From Candidatus Aenigmatarchaeota archaeon (GTDB taxonomy: Archaea; Aenigmatarchaeota; Aenigmatarchaeia; GW2011-AR5), in NCBI GenBank assembly GCA_016193585.1, contig JACPRW010000004.1, forward strand, positions 62,001 through 126,000: a stretch of DNA of 64,000 bases, read 5' to 3'. The position numbers and the translations under genes were made by a program. This document shows, piece after piece, positions 1 to 8,108 of this stretch (position 1 is its first letter; every line of letters starts with the position of its first letter). Under the pieces are notes generated by a model, which saw only the letters and a list, made by a program, of their open reading frames with translations, searched no databases and was not told the origin of the DNA.

Positions 1-2
1 AC

Positions 3-968
3 CAGACTAAAGTAGATGAAATAAATAAACTTCAATTAGATAGTATAATAAGCAGGGCTGAGCAGAACCCAAGCCCATTACTTAAAACATTTTTTTATCA
101 AAGTGCAATAGTTCACATGAGTAAAAGTAACATGAAGGATGATACTTTGAAGGGAAAATTAACAAGACTTTTAGATGAGAACAACAAAGCTTCAGAACCT
201 CTTTTTACGAAACATGAAACATCTGTCCAAATCAAGAAAGAAGATATAAGAAAAGCTGTCTTAGAAATTCTGAAAGACGAAAATGAGTCAGACAAAATAG
301 TTAAACTAATGTCGAAGTTCTTAATACCAGAATATTCTAGAGTTGAAAAAGAAGTCAAGGAAATTAGTAAGGATAGTATTTCTCCAATATTTCCTATGAC
401 ACGTCAAAGCGGTACTCATATATCAGGAGCTATTTCTGGTGACGCAAGGGTAAAATATGACACTCTATCACACTTTGCACTATGTCTACAGTTTAATACA
501 ATTATTTTAAGAGAGTCTATAGAAATGGGTAAAATAAACATAGATGTAATTAATTCTGTCATAGATAAAAGTAAAATTAATAGTGATTCTAAAGAAATTC
601 TAAAAAGAGGCATCGAGAGATACTTTTCTTCTGACTGCATATCATCAATACATATACTAGTGTTTCAGATAGAACAATTGATAAGAGGTGTTATGGTACA
701 AAATGGTTTTTCTAATTTTGTTTTTGACCAAAAAAGCAATTCTATGATGCAAAAGGTTTTAGATACGCTAATAAGAGAGCCTGAAGTTGAAAAAATACTG
801 GGGAGAGATTTTGTTTCAGCCGTGATTAGCTGTATATCAAATATTGACCATCGTAATTTAAGGAACGAAGCCGGTCATGGTGTTATACCATTAGAGAAAT
901 TGAATCAAATAAACGCTACAATTGTGCTGTTTCTAAACTTATTTATTATATCGCATTTCCTAACTTAA
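3..968 (+). CDS. HEPN-motif protein, 5' end outside window
   Basis: The reading frame is open from the first bases of the window, so the gene begins upstream; the first internal ATG is at 117. The C-terminal part carries RNEAGH, which fits the Rx4-6H signature of HEPN ribonuclease domains, followed by a hydrophobic helix that ends the protein. The layout (helical body, late RN...H motif, hydrophobic end) is reminiscent of the DUF4209-type HEPN proteins, but I cannot verify the family. It is much more AT-rich than the gene that follows, which suggests transfer. HEPN RNases commonly act in phage defence or toxin-antitoxin systems; its partner, if any, lies upstream of the window. Confidence 0.65.
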   Translation, partial: QTKVDEINKLQLDSIISRAEQNPSPLLKTFFYQSAIVHMSKSNMKDDTLKGKLTRLLDENNKASEPLFTKHETSVQIKKEDIRKAVLEILKDENESDKIVKLMSKFLIPEYSRVEKEVKEISKDSISPIFPMTRQSGTHISGAISGDARVKYDTLSHFALCLQFNTIILRESIEMGKINIDVINSVIDKSKINSDSKEILKRGIERYFSSDCISSIHILVFQIEQLIRGVMVQNGFSNFVFDQKSNSMMQKVLDTLIREPEVEKILGRDFVSAVISCISNIDHRNLRNEAGHGVIPLEKLNQINATIVLFLNLFIISHFLT

Positions 969-1050
969 AGTATATTCTGGAGTATACATTTAAGCGTTCA
1001 AAAATAGAGGGATACATATAACCCAGCATCAGTGCTTCATCTGTTTTCCG

Positions 1051-1485
1051 TTACTTCTTTGTTTCGTGTTCTGCCCAGAGGCTGTAGCCGAAGCCTATGG
1101 CTGTGTAGAGAATAATCATCTGCGGAAAGCTGGTGATAAGCCTGACACCAAGGTAATCGGCGAAGAAGATGAGCGTGTCGTGAACCGCGAAGATGATGAC
1201 GAGCGCCGTGAAGAGGATTTCTTCCACGTGAGGGACCGGGTCGGTCTTTTGGACAACCATGCCGACAAACTTCACCACTGCATAGAAGAATGCGAGTGCA
1301 AGCGGCACGAGGAGCGGAAACGCCCAGATGCCGAATGCGTTTTCGATGGGCTTGAAGAGCGGGTTCCCCTGCGTGCCGCGCAGGACATCAAAGATGGTGT
1401 CGAGCAGGAGGAGCATGCCAAGCCCGATGAGTGCAGGTTTTTTGGGCAGGAACGCCGCGCGCCTCATGGCCGCCATGGTAATCAT
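1051..1485 (-). CDS. small polytopic membrane protein
   Basis: Unrecognised protein of about 145 residues with four predicted transmembrane stretches (around the LIGLGMLLLL, FPLLVPLALAFFYAVV, ILFTALVIIFAV and FPQMIILYTAIGFGYSLW segments). A start at 1530 is also possible, but the ATG codons at 1485, 1476 and 1467 sit closer to the first hydrophobic segment and a charged cytoplasmic leader. No catalytic motif is visible. It lies alone between the foreign-looking HEPN gene and a lipoprotein gene on the same strand. Confidence 0.7.
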   Translation of the reverse strand: MITMAAMRRAAFLPKKPALIGLGMLLLLDTIFDVLRGTQGNPLFKPIENAFGIWAFPLLVPLALAFFYAVVKFVGMVVQKTDPVPHVEEILFTALVIIFAVHDTLIFFADYLGVRLITSFPQMIILYTAIGFGYSLWAEHETKK

Positions 1486-1553
1486 TGAAGCCGAACGCCT
1501 ATAAAGCTGCGGCGAGGCGATATGTAACATTCAACAAATATGGCAAGCCGGTC

Positions 1554-2828
1554 TTACGCTAATTCCTTCCCGCCGCCGAGCCTTCTGAAAACCTCTTCCT
1601 CAAATTCCTTCCCGCGCTCGACGGCATCTGATTCCGCGACGATGGGGAGCAGCCTGTTAGCTACTATGGTCTCGTATTGCGGGGTGGTGAGAAATATCAC
1701 TTGCACCGACTGATCTCCCGTATCGAGTAGGTAGAAATTGCCATCGACCTTACTTTCATTGAGCGCCCGCGTGATGAGGTCGATGAAAGAGAGGTCGAGC
1801 CAGTCGCCGGATGATGTCAAGTTTGTTTCATATCGTTTACCGTCAAATACAAAAGAGAAAGGCGTTGGCTCATCCATCGTAAAGTTGTCTGTAATATTCA
1901 TCGGCGTGAATGCTCCGTGTGAAACATCCACCAGCCCGAGCGTAATTTCCTCGTACGGGTTCTCGAAGTTGCTCGTCTCGGCATCAAACCAGTACGTCAC
2001 GTTTGAAAATGATGATAGTATCGGGAGCGGATTGGTATATGTATATCTGAAGAGTTCCTGCCTTTCTCTCTCGAACGATTCCTCGTTTAAATGGCTGAAA
2101 AGCCCTGTTTTTTTGAACGTGGCAACAATGTTGTTCATCGTATCAGTGCTTAAAATATCGTGTTCTCCGTAGCTGATATCCAACAGCTTCGCTTCCCGCA
2201 GCACGTATGCCTGCTGCTCGGTCAGCGAGATGACACCAAATGTGTGCCAATCGGTCGTTTCAAATCCAATCGATGAGGGCTTCCGGTAGTATACGTAGTA
2301 AAAGCGGTACGGTGAATTTTTATCAGCGAGAACTCTGTTCATAATTTTGTAGAAGCTGCTGTCGATAAGAAAGTTTTCCGAGTAGTAATTGACTGTCTGG
2401 TACGCTGTTCCATTGGCGGTAAATGAGACGAGAATCCTGTCTTCCTCGCCATCGTAGCCCTGAACCTTGATAAAGGTGGCATTGAACGACTCGAATACCG
2501 CTTCATTATTCAAGGTGCTCAGTTGTTGGTAGAGGCGCGCATAATGCTGAGGCGGTGCAACTGCTGTCTCGTTTGTCTTGAATACAAGAGCTCTGTTGGC
2601 TGCAATGAAAACATCGAATGGCGTTTTCAACTCGTTGGTTTTGATTTTGTTGGCAATTGCATTAAATTCAGCGTCTGATATATCCCCCAATGTCCCCATA
2701 GTACGAAGTTCTCCGGCAACACTAACCAGATTTGCTGATTGGGATTGCTTTGCACAGCCGCTGAGAAGCAGGACTGCCAGAATTAGACATGCCACACGTG
2801 CTGTAGCGGAATCGGGTGAGAGGGTCAT
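1554..2828 (-). CDS. secreted lipoprotein, unknown function
   Basis: About 424 residues. The start at 2828 is chosen because it is followed by a signal peptide with a clear lipobox (ACLILAVLLLSGCAKQ); the open frame continues upstream to 2999 but that part is low-complexity and Arg/Ser-rich. The mature protein is rich in Asn, Thr and aromatic residues with several N-x-S/T sequons, as expected of an extracytoplasmic archaeal protein. I recognise no enzymatic domain. The C-terminus is acidic and charged. Probably anchored to the outer face of the cytoplasmic membrane. Confidence 0.75.
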   Translation of the reverse strand: MTLSPDSATARVACLILAVLLLSGCAKQSQSANLVSVAGELRTMGTLGDISDAEFNAIANKIKTNELKTPFDVFIAANRALVFKTNETAVAPPQHYARLYQQLSTLNNEAVFESFNATFIKVQGYDGEEDRILVSFTANGTAYQTVNYYSENFLIDSSFYKIMNRVLADKNSPYRFYYVYYRKPSSIGFETTDWHTFGVISLTEQQAYVLREAKLLDISYGEHDILSTDTMNNIVATFKKTGLFSHLNEESFERERQELFRYTYTNPLPILSSFSNVTYWFDAETSNFENPYEEITLGLVDVSHGAFTPMNITDNFTMDEPTPFSFVFDGKRYETNLTSSGDWLDLSFIDLITRALNESKVDGNFYLLDTGDQSVQVIFLTTPQYETIVANRLLPIVAESDAVERGKEFEEEVFRRLGGGKELA

Positions 2829-2886
2829 ACAAAGACCTGTGTATTGCAAGAAGATAATAGATGCGGATAAAAAGTGATATTGTGAG

Positions 2887-3066
2887 CTACCAGTAATGCC
2901 TGATGATGCCGACCATGACGAGGAACACGAGGAGCCACGCGACCGCGCTGCCGACGACGCCGAACAGGTCGGCCATCGCACCCGCGAACGCGGTGCCAAA
3001 GAAATAGAGAATGATGGCTATGATGATGAGGATGACTGCACTGGTGAGATTGTCGAGCGCTGCCAT
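2887..3066 (-). CDS. 59-residue two-helix membrane protein
   Basis: Begins MAALDNLTSAVILIIIAI and ends MVGIIRHYW. It has two hydrophobic helices separated by a short loop (FAGAMADLFGVV). Codon usage is GC-rich like the backbone, with hydrophobic residues placed in the way expected of a real membrane protein. It lies on the same strand just after the MscL-like fragment and may be co-transcribed. Function unknown. Confidence 0.55.
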   Translation of the reverse strand: MAALDNLTSAVILIIIAIILYFFGTAFAGAMADLFGVVGSAVAWLLVFLVMVGIIRHYW

Positions 3067-3085
3067 AGCGTAGCACCGTCTGCCG

Positions 3086-3283
3086 TCATTTCTTGCTTGC
3101 CTTCTTCTCCCTGAGCATTTTCTTGGCGATCAGGAACGCGACGAGCGCGATGATCGCGAAGTTGATGAGCGCGCCCAGGAATGCGCCCCACCTGATGGCT
3201 ATCGGCCCTATTGACGAGAACCGCGGTTTCCCATGAGCCACCGGGAATGAAGAAGCGGCGCTGGGCTGGTATGCGCACCTCAT
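3086..3283 (-). pseudogene. C-terminal fragment resembling MscL channel
   Basis: The 65-residue frame ends with IRWGAFLGALINFAIIALVA followed by a Lys-rich tail. This matches the last membrane helix region of the large-conductance mechanosensitive channel (G-x-F...NF-x-IIA-x-V-x-F-L-x-x-K). The first helix and periplasmic loop of MscL (normally 120-150 residues in total) are absent; the upstream residues look unrelated. It is either a decayed gene or a short membrane protein that kept one helix. The start ATG is 7 bp after the stop of the zinc-ribbon ORF. Confidence 0.45.
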
Positions 3284-3289
3284 GTATAC

Positions 3290-3415
3290 CTACGCGAGGT
3301 AATGCGAAAATCTCTTGACGTACAGGAGATCGCCGCATTTCTGGCACTGGTATTCAGTAAACCGTGTAAGTTCGGTCACCGTCTTCATGGTCAAATTACA
3401 GCAAATGGGGAGCAC
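3290..3415 (-). CDS. tiny zinc-ribbon protein (CC...CxxC family), copy 1
   Basis: A 41-residue ORF with a GTG start just upstream of the first cysteine pair (LPICCNLTMK) and a second pair in YQCQKCGDLLYVKRF. Three other copies of the same design occur in this window (15244-15369, 16488-16679, 50988-51131), all with CC near the N-terminus, a conserved Arg/Glu-Phe-x-E stretch, then QCQxCG and a basic or aromatic end. Four cysteines spaced this way should bind one zinc ion. Function unknown. The ATG at 3388 would lose the first cysteine pair, so it is not preferred. Confidence 0.6.
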   Translation of the reverse strand: MLPICCNLTMKTVTELTRFTEYQCQKCGDLLYVKRFSHYLA

Positions 3416-3474
3416 GGAGAACAACCCCTGCACACATTCACCAGAACCAAAAACATGCTGCTAAAAAAACACCG

Positions 3475-4254
3475 TCAGCCGGTAATGCCGGCACTGCCTC
3501 CGATTCCTGCTGAACCGCTCGCTGAACCACCGGCTGATCCTGCAGTACCGATGCCGGAACCGACAATGATGGTAGAGCCTGATCCGATAGAGAGGTTTGC
3601 ATTTGCCGGGATACCCAAGCCGACACCCACCCGCCCCTGGGCATCCATGCCGACCTTGACGTTCGTCACGACGCTGCCGCCGGATACGGCCACGTCAGCC
3701 GAGCTTCTGACCGTAACGTCCGCGTTCTGGCGTGTCTCGAGCTGAACTACCGGCGCCATGATGTACTGCCCTTCGCCGGTGACGTGCAGTGATTCGTCAG
3801 CCTTGAAATCGAACACCGCTGCCGCGGTCGAGTTCGCCTTGACGACGAGGTCCCCGACAATTTTCAGCTCGCCGGAAGGCAGCTTTGCCTGGTGGCTGCC
3901 CTGTGCGTCAGTGACGACGACACTTGATATATCGAGGCGCAACTGGTCGTAGGTTCCTGCATCCAGCTTGGTGTCTGCCAGCAGGGCCTGTTTGCCTTCT
4001 GCTTTGAGCTGGAGCAGGTCGTAGGTGTGGGGTGCCGAGGATATCGTAACCCATCCTTCGGTAGCGCTATGCACGCGCACGCTGTCAACCGTTACCTTGA
4101 CGCTGCTCACCGCGCCCATGTCAGCAGCTGCGTCCGCCATCGTCGCCACAGCCCTCCCCTCCTGGTTTCCTCCTGTAGATTGCCCTGTCCCTGTGCAACC
4201 AGCCACGAGGAGCACCAATACCATCAGCAAAGATGCCGTCAAGATCATGCGCAT
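3475..4254 (-). CDS. DUF4382-like lipoprotein
   Basis: The start at 4254 is followed by a signal peptide with lipobox LLVAGCTG. The next part, with VSSVKVTVDSVRVHSATEGW, YDLLQL and LDAGTYDQLRLDI, matches the DUF4382 pattern of secreted proteins that begin with a 'valVTIxxVxVh...W' strand and an 'L...LpaGxYxqirl' motif. The C-terminal 50 residues are Gly/Ser/Ala-rich low complexity. Expected to be a membrane-anchored extracytoplasmic protein. No enzymatic role is known for this family. Confidence 0.75.
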   Translation of the reverse strand: MRMILTASLLMVLVLLVAGCTGTGQSTGGNQEGRAVATMADAAADMGAVSSVKVTVDSVRVHSATEGWVTISSAPHTYDLLQLKAEGKQALLADTKLDAGTYDQLRLDISSVVVTDAQGSHQAKLPSGELKIVGDLVVKANSTAAAVFDFKADESLHVTGEGQYIMAPVVQLETRQNADVTVRSSADVAVSGGSVVTNVKVGMDAQGRVGVGLGIPANANLSIGSGSTIIVGSGIGTAGSAGGSASGSAGIGGSAGITG

Positions 4255-4318
4255 TATCTTCCACCTCAGTAGTATCAAAAAGTATAGTACTATATCTATG
4301 AGTACGCTTAAAAAACAA

Positions 4319-4426
4319 TCAGTGAGTGGGATAGAGAACCGGCAAGTGGCGACAAATTGGTATTGGGAGGAGCGTACCCCCGATGACCATCACGACGCCG
4401 CAGAAGAAGAGCACCGCAAATGGCAC
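4319..4426 (-). CDS. possible 35-residue membrane peptide
   Basis: Downstream of the metal transporter, a short frame encodes a strongly hydrophobic helix (PFAVLFFCGVVMVIGG) and ends at 4319. No ATG is available; GTG at 4426 is the only nearby start, and the frame is open further upstream without an initiation codon. It may be a remnant of a longer membrane protein or a leader-type peptide. Confidence 0.3.
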   Translation of the reverse strand: MPFAVLFFCGVVMVIGGTLLPIPICRHLPVLYPTH

Positions 4427-4460
4427 AAGAAACGGGAACGCCCCTATCTCGTCAAGCGGG

Positions 4461-5156
4461 TTATCCTCCCTGCCCTGCGAGCATCATGAACCCGTACACG
4501 ATGCTCATCAGGCCGGCGATGATGGTTACAGCAAGCCGCACCTGCTCGGTCTTCCCTTTGAGCAACGGCCATGTGATGAGCGTGCCGAACAGCATCATGC
4601 CTGCCATCACACCCACGGTGAAGACGGCAAGGCCGGCGAGCAGCATGCCGAGCGAGCCGGTGCCGAGACCGGCGACGAACAGCGCGAGCAGCTCGTCGTT
4701 GCTCGCGAGACCGTGGATGATGCCGACGCCGAACAGCGGCGGATGCAGGTGCGCCTTGCGGGCGAACGTTCCCAGCCTGCCGAAGCGGTGGCTGTGGCGG
4801 TGGGCGTGCACCCGCCTGCCAATATGATGGTGCACGTGCCGGTGGACAATAGGAACTTCCAGAAGTATGCCGACAGTGCCGATGAGGATGAGCATGACCG
4901 CCACCGCGGTCTCGAAATGCTCGAGGATGCCGCTGAGCGATTTTGCCTGGATGGCAACAGTGAACAGGATGATGGTGATGACCGCCGCAGTTATCATGTG
5001 CCCGAGCGCCCAGCTCACCGTCATCTTGGCCGTGTCGCGCATGCCTGTGCTGCGCGCGAGGAAATTCGAGACCGCGACGAGGTGGTCCGCGTCGTACGCG
5101 TGCTTGATGCCCAGTGCCAACGACAGCACGAGGAAAAACGCTGTGTCGAATGCCAT
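4461..5156 (-). CDS. NicO/UreH-type nickel/cobalt transporter
   Basis: 231 residues with about six membrane helices. Near the N-terminus it has LGIKHAYDADHLVAVSNF, the H-x4-D-H metal-binding signature of the HoxN/NicO/UreH superfamily. A His-rich cytoplasmic loop (VHRHVHHHIGRRVHAHRHSH) and a second motif GIIHGLASNDELLAL follow. Imports Ni2+ or Co2+. A need for cobalt fits the cobalamin-dependent ribonucleotide reductase and cobalamin adenosyltransferase further right; specificity cannot be read from sequence. A TATA-like box (GTTTATAAGG at 5211-5220) precedes it. Confidence 0.85.
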   Translation of the reverse strand: MAFDTAFFLVLSLALGIKHAYDADHLVAVSNFLARSTGMRDTAKMTVSWALGHMITAAVITIILFTVAIQAKSLSGILEHFETAVAVMLILIGTVGILLEVPIVHRHVHHHIGRRVHAHRHSHRFGRLGTFARKAHLHPPLFGVGIIHGLASNDELLALFVAGLGTGSLGMLLAGLAVFTVGVMAGMMLFGTLITWPLLKGKTEQVRLAVTIIAGLMSIVYGFMMLAGQGG

Positions 5157-5224
5157 ACGGAACCTCTGAAATGAATGCAGAAAACGCCGTCCTTACGTAT
5201 CTTTCCCCGTGAGTTTATAAGGCT

Positions 5225-5374
5225 TCAGCCGGTACCGCTGAGGCCTCTCGCCGTCGCGCTCAATGATGCGCTGGGACCGGCAATCTCCGCTCCGTGCCCC
5301 CCGGGCGCGGTGAGCGGGACGAGCGCTGCCACTGCCGCCGCGATGACGGGGACGGCAAGAAGCGGCTGTTCCAT
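5225..5374 (-). CDS. possible 49-residue hydrophobic peptide
   Basis: Starts MEQPLLAVPVIAAAVAALVP only 4 bases after the 3' end of tRNA-Arg on the same strand. One hydrophobic segment followed by a Gly/Ala/Ser-rich tail. Could be a real small secreted or membrane peptide co-transcribed with the tRNA, or a chance frame in GC-rich DNA. Confidence 0.3.
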   Translation of the reverse strand: MEQPLLAVPVIAAAVAALVPLTAPGGHGAEIAGPSASLSATARGLSGTG

Positions 5375-5377
5375 GAG

Positions 5378-5478
5378 TGAGCCCTGCGCGATTCGAACAC
5401 GCAACCCCTTGGTCCGAAGCATCACCACGAGACTATGTGCATCTCATACAAGTGCTCTATCCGTTGAGCTAAGGGCCC
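5378..5478 (-). tRNA. tRNA-Arg(UCG) with 28-nt intron in the anticodon stem
   Basis: Acceptor stem GGGCCCT/AGGGCTC with discriminator A, D-arm GCTC...GAGC, T-arm GCGTG-TTCGAAT-CGCGC. The anticodon arm only folds if 28 nt (5421-5448) are removed between positions 30 and 31, giving stem CTTGG/CCAAG and loop CTTCGGA with anticodon TCG. The mature tRNA is then exactly 73 nt. The intron contains its own hairpin (ATGAGA/TCTCGT). This is not the canonical 37/38 intron site; non-canonical introns spliced at bulge-helix-bulge motifs are known in archaea. CCA is not encoded. Confidence 0.85.
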
Positions 5479-5557
5479 GTCTGACTTACCTATTCGCAGT
5501 AAGGTATTAGAATGTTGTATGGCAGGTTGCAGGCTTTGGGGAAAAGACAGGAACTGA

Positions 5558-6961
5558 TTAAGCCAGATACTTCGTGAGCAGCTTCCGTATCGTTTCGGAG
5601 TCTCCCCTGCCCTCGGTCTTCTTCATGACCGCGCCGACGAGGAAGTTGAGCGCCTCCTTCTTGCCTGATTTGTAGTCGACGATGGCTTTCGGGTTTTCAT
5701 TGAGCACTTCCTTGACCACCGGCTCAAGTGCCTTCGGGTCGAATATGCGTTGTGGTGCAATATTGATCAACTTCTCCACTAATTTTAAATCACTTGCCTC
5801 TTGTCCCTTTTCCGAGAGCTCTACAAGATCCCGTAATATCAAATCAGCTGTCCTTTCTGTTGTTTTACCCTCTCGGATTCTTCTGAGGAGCATTACGATG
5901 TTCTCGGCTTTGATTAACGTGTCATTTATTTTGAGATTGTTGAAATTGAGTGTTTTGAGAATGTTGCCGGCGAACCATTTTGCCGCGAACTGGGAGTCGA
6001 TTTCCTTGACAACCTGTTCAAACATTTTGGCGAGATTCGGTTCGGATGTTATCGCTTCTGAAAGTTCTTTGGCGATGCCGAATTCCTTTTTGTACCGCTG
6101 CACTTTCTGGTGCGCAAACTCGGGCAGCGCCTTCTTCAGGGATGCGGCGCTTTCGGTGGTGATGAACGGCAGGTCGGGCTCGAATATGTAGCCGTACTCG
6201 TCCTCTCCTTCCTTCATGCGGAGTGAGCGCGTCACGCCTGCCGGCGCGTCCCACGCTCTCGTTTCGCGCGCAACCGACTGGCCGCGCTTGATGAGGTTCT
6301 GCTGCCGTATGATCTCGTACTGCAGCGCCTTCTCCACGTCCTTGAAGCCGGAGATGTTCTTGACCTCGACTCTCGTCTCTGCGACGGAGATGTTCGCATC
6401 GACGCGCATCGAGCCCTCGGTGTTGGAGTCGTACACGCCCAGATATTCAAGTATGGAGGAAAGCTCCTGCAGGAACACGCGCGCCTCCTTCGGCGAGGAG
6501 AAATCGGGCGCCGTGACTATTTCACAGAGCGGCACGCCGCTCCGGTTGTAATCGACGAGCACGTAGTCCGCATGGGTGATGGTACCGGCGTGCACCATGC
6601 GCGCAGGGTCCTCCTCGACCTGTATCCGGGTTATGCGTATTTTCTTCCCGTTGACATTCAGGAAGCCGTCCTTCGCTATCGGTATCTCGTACTGCGTGAT
6701 CTGGAAGTTCTTTCCCATGTCAGGGTAGAAGTAGCTTTTTCTTGAGAAAAATGTCTCCTTCGGGAACGAGCAGTCGAGCGCCAGTCCGATTTTCAGCGCG
6801 TACTCGACCGCCGTTGCGTTGAGCCGCGGCTTGCTCCCCGGCAGGCCGGTGCAGTAATCGCACGTGAGCGTGTTCGGTTCCTTCGCAACCCTGTTCGGGC
6901 ACCTGCAGAAGAGCTTCGTCTGCGTGAGCAGCTGACAGTGCACTTCAAGTCCTATTTTCAT
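5558..6961 (-). CDS. gatB: Asp-tRNA(Asn)/Glu-tRNA(Gln) amidotransferase subunit B
   Basis: 467 residues starting MKIGLEVHCQLLTQTKLFCR, the conserved GatB N-terminus with zinc-binding cysteines (CRC...CDYCTGLPGS). Binds mischarged tRNA and ATP and transamidates using ammonia from GatA. The C-terminal YqeY-like tail ends VRKLL-type (SETIRKLLTKYLA). The start at 6961 overlaps the stop of the phosphatase gene by 4 bp; longer frames upstream are out of character. Last gene of the gatC...gatB operon. Confidence 0.96.
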   Translation of the reverse strand: MKIGLEVHCQLLTQTKLFCRCPNRVAKEPNTLTCDYCTGLPGSKPRLNATAVEYALKIGLALDCSFPKETFFSRKSYFYPDMGKNFQITQYEIPIAKDGFLNVNGKKIRITRIQVEEDPARMVHAGTITHADYVLVDYNRSGVPLCEIVTAPDFSSPKEARVFLQELSSILEYLGVYDSNTEGSMRVDANISVAETRVEVKNISGFKDVEKALQYEIIRQQNLIKRGQSVARETRAWDAPAGVTRSLRMKEGEDEYGYIFEPDLPFITTESAASLKKALPEFAHQKVQRYKKEFGIAKELSEAITSEPNLAKMFEQVVKEIDSQFAAKWFAGNILKTLNFNNLKINDTLIKAENIVMLLRRIREGKTTERTADLILRDLVELSEKGQEASDLKLVEKLINIAPQRIFDPKALEPVVKEVLNENPKAIVDYKSGKKEALNFLVGAVMKKTEGRGDSETIRKLLTKYLA

Positions 6962-7692
6962 AGCATCAGCCAGTTCTTGAATCCGCCGTGGAGCGTTCCG
7001 TTCGACGCGACGATGAGGCGGCCGGCGATCTCGGCGACGCCCCCTGCTTCGGGGATGAGCACGAGCCCGGCGCTGTAGTCCCATGGCTTCAGGCTGAACT
7101 GGAAGTACGCATCGAACCGTCCGGCAGCGATGTACGCAAGGTCAAGGGCTGCCGAGCCCGTGTTGCGGAAGACGCGGCGATTGCCGATAATCTGCCTGAC
7201 GCACTCGACACTTTTCCGTCGTTCTGCGTCATCCATGTAAGGCGAAAATTCGGTGGCGAAGAGCGCCCTGTCGAGGGCGTTCGTCTTCGACACGCGCATG
7301 CGCGTGCCGTTGAGGAAGGCGCCCTTCCCCTGTTCGGCGACGAACAGTTCATTGAGCATCGGGTCGTAGATGACGCCGGCGAGCGGTTCGCGTCCGACGA
7401 GCGCAATCGAAACGCAGAAATGCGGATTCTCGCGGCTGAAGTTGGTCGTCCCGTCGAGCGGGTCGATGACCCACGTGAGCTCTCCGGGCCGGTCGACGTT
7501 CTCCTCCGCGAGAACGCCGTGCCCGAAATGCTTCAGCTCCCTGATGATGATGCGCTGGCTGGCGAGGTCTGCCTTGGTGAGGAAGTTGGCGCGTCCTTTC
7601 ATGGTGACGCCCTTGTTCCTGCCCCAGTACGAGAGTATGGCCTTTCCTGCCTTCCTGGCTGCCTGCGCTGCTGCCTTTGTTTCTTTCATCAT
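6958..7692 (-). CDS. inositol-monophosphatase family phosphatase
   Basis: 244 residues. Motifs of the IMPase/FBPase superfamily are present: LAEEN (metal-binding Glu), WVIDPLDGTTNF (DPxDGT) and KPWDYSAGLVLIPEAGG (WD...G). Hydrolyses a sugar or inositol phosphate, and may make myo-inositol for archaeal lipids or act as fructose-1,6-bisphosphatase/NADP phosphatase as in other archaea; the substrate cannot be assigned. The start overlaps the stop of RNase HI (ATGATG over TGA) and the end overlaps gatB, so it is translationally coupled in the gat operon. Confidence 0.9.
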   Translation of the reverse strand: MMKETKAAAQAARKAGKAILSYWGRNKGVTMKGRANFLTKADLASQRIIIRELKHFGHGVLAEENVDRPGELTWVIDPLDGTTNFSRENPHFCVSIALVGREPLAGVIYDPMLNELFVAEQGKGAFLNGTRMRVSKTNALDRALFATEFSPYMDDAERRKSVECVRQIIGNRRVFRNTGSAALDLAYIAAGRFDAYFQFSLKPWDYSAGLVLIPEAGGVAEIAGRLIVASNGTLHGGFKNWLML

Positions 7693-8108
7693 AGCACCAT
7701 ACGTCGTCGGCTAGCCTTAACAGCTCTGTTACACAGCGCATCTGCTTCCTTGTTCTTCTCACGCGGTATATGAATGAATTTCATATCCCTGCCTCCAATA
7801 AGGGCTTTGATGCGGGGGACAAATTCTGTGGATGTTGCCGACTTTACTTTGTACGTTCCGTTGAGCTGCTCTATGACCAGTTTGCTATCGCCTTTTATTT
7901 CTATAGCGTCTCTGAAATCCGCTTTGTTTACAAACTCCAGAGCTTTCAAAACCGCCGTGAATTCGGCTCTGTTGTTCGTTGCGTGTCCTCCGGGTACGAC
8001 ACCGTTGCCTTCGTGTACTTTTTTTCCATCCCTGTACAGAGCATACCCGTATCCTGCCTTTCCGGGGTTTCCCTTCGAGCATCCGTCAAAATATATGGTG
8101 ACCGTCAT
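7689..8108 (-). CDS. rnhA: ribonuclease HI
   Basis: 139 residues, start MTVTIYFDGCSKGNPGKAGY. Catalytic residues are visible: Asp in FDGCSKGNPG, Glu in NNRAEFTAV, Asp in KGDSKLV and the late acidic residue in REKNKEADALCN. Removes RNA from RNA-DNA hybrids. It has no hybrid-binding or reverse-transcriptase domain. The start ATG overlaps the gatA stop, so it sits in the middle of the gat operon. Confidence 0.93.
   Translation of the reverse strand: MTVTIYFDGCSKGNPGKAGYGYALYRDGKKVHEGNGVVPGGHATNNRAEFTAVLKALEFVNKADFRDAIEIKGDSKLVIEQLNGTYKVKSATSTEFVPRIKALIGGRDMKFIHIPREKNKEADALCNRAVKASRRRMVL

Noticed and set aside
1066-1488. Long plus-strand frame rich in Asp, Glu, Arg and His
   Set aside because: It is the complement of the membrane protein gene; the charged low-complexity composition is typical of an antisense shadow in GC-rich coding DNA.
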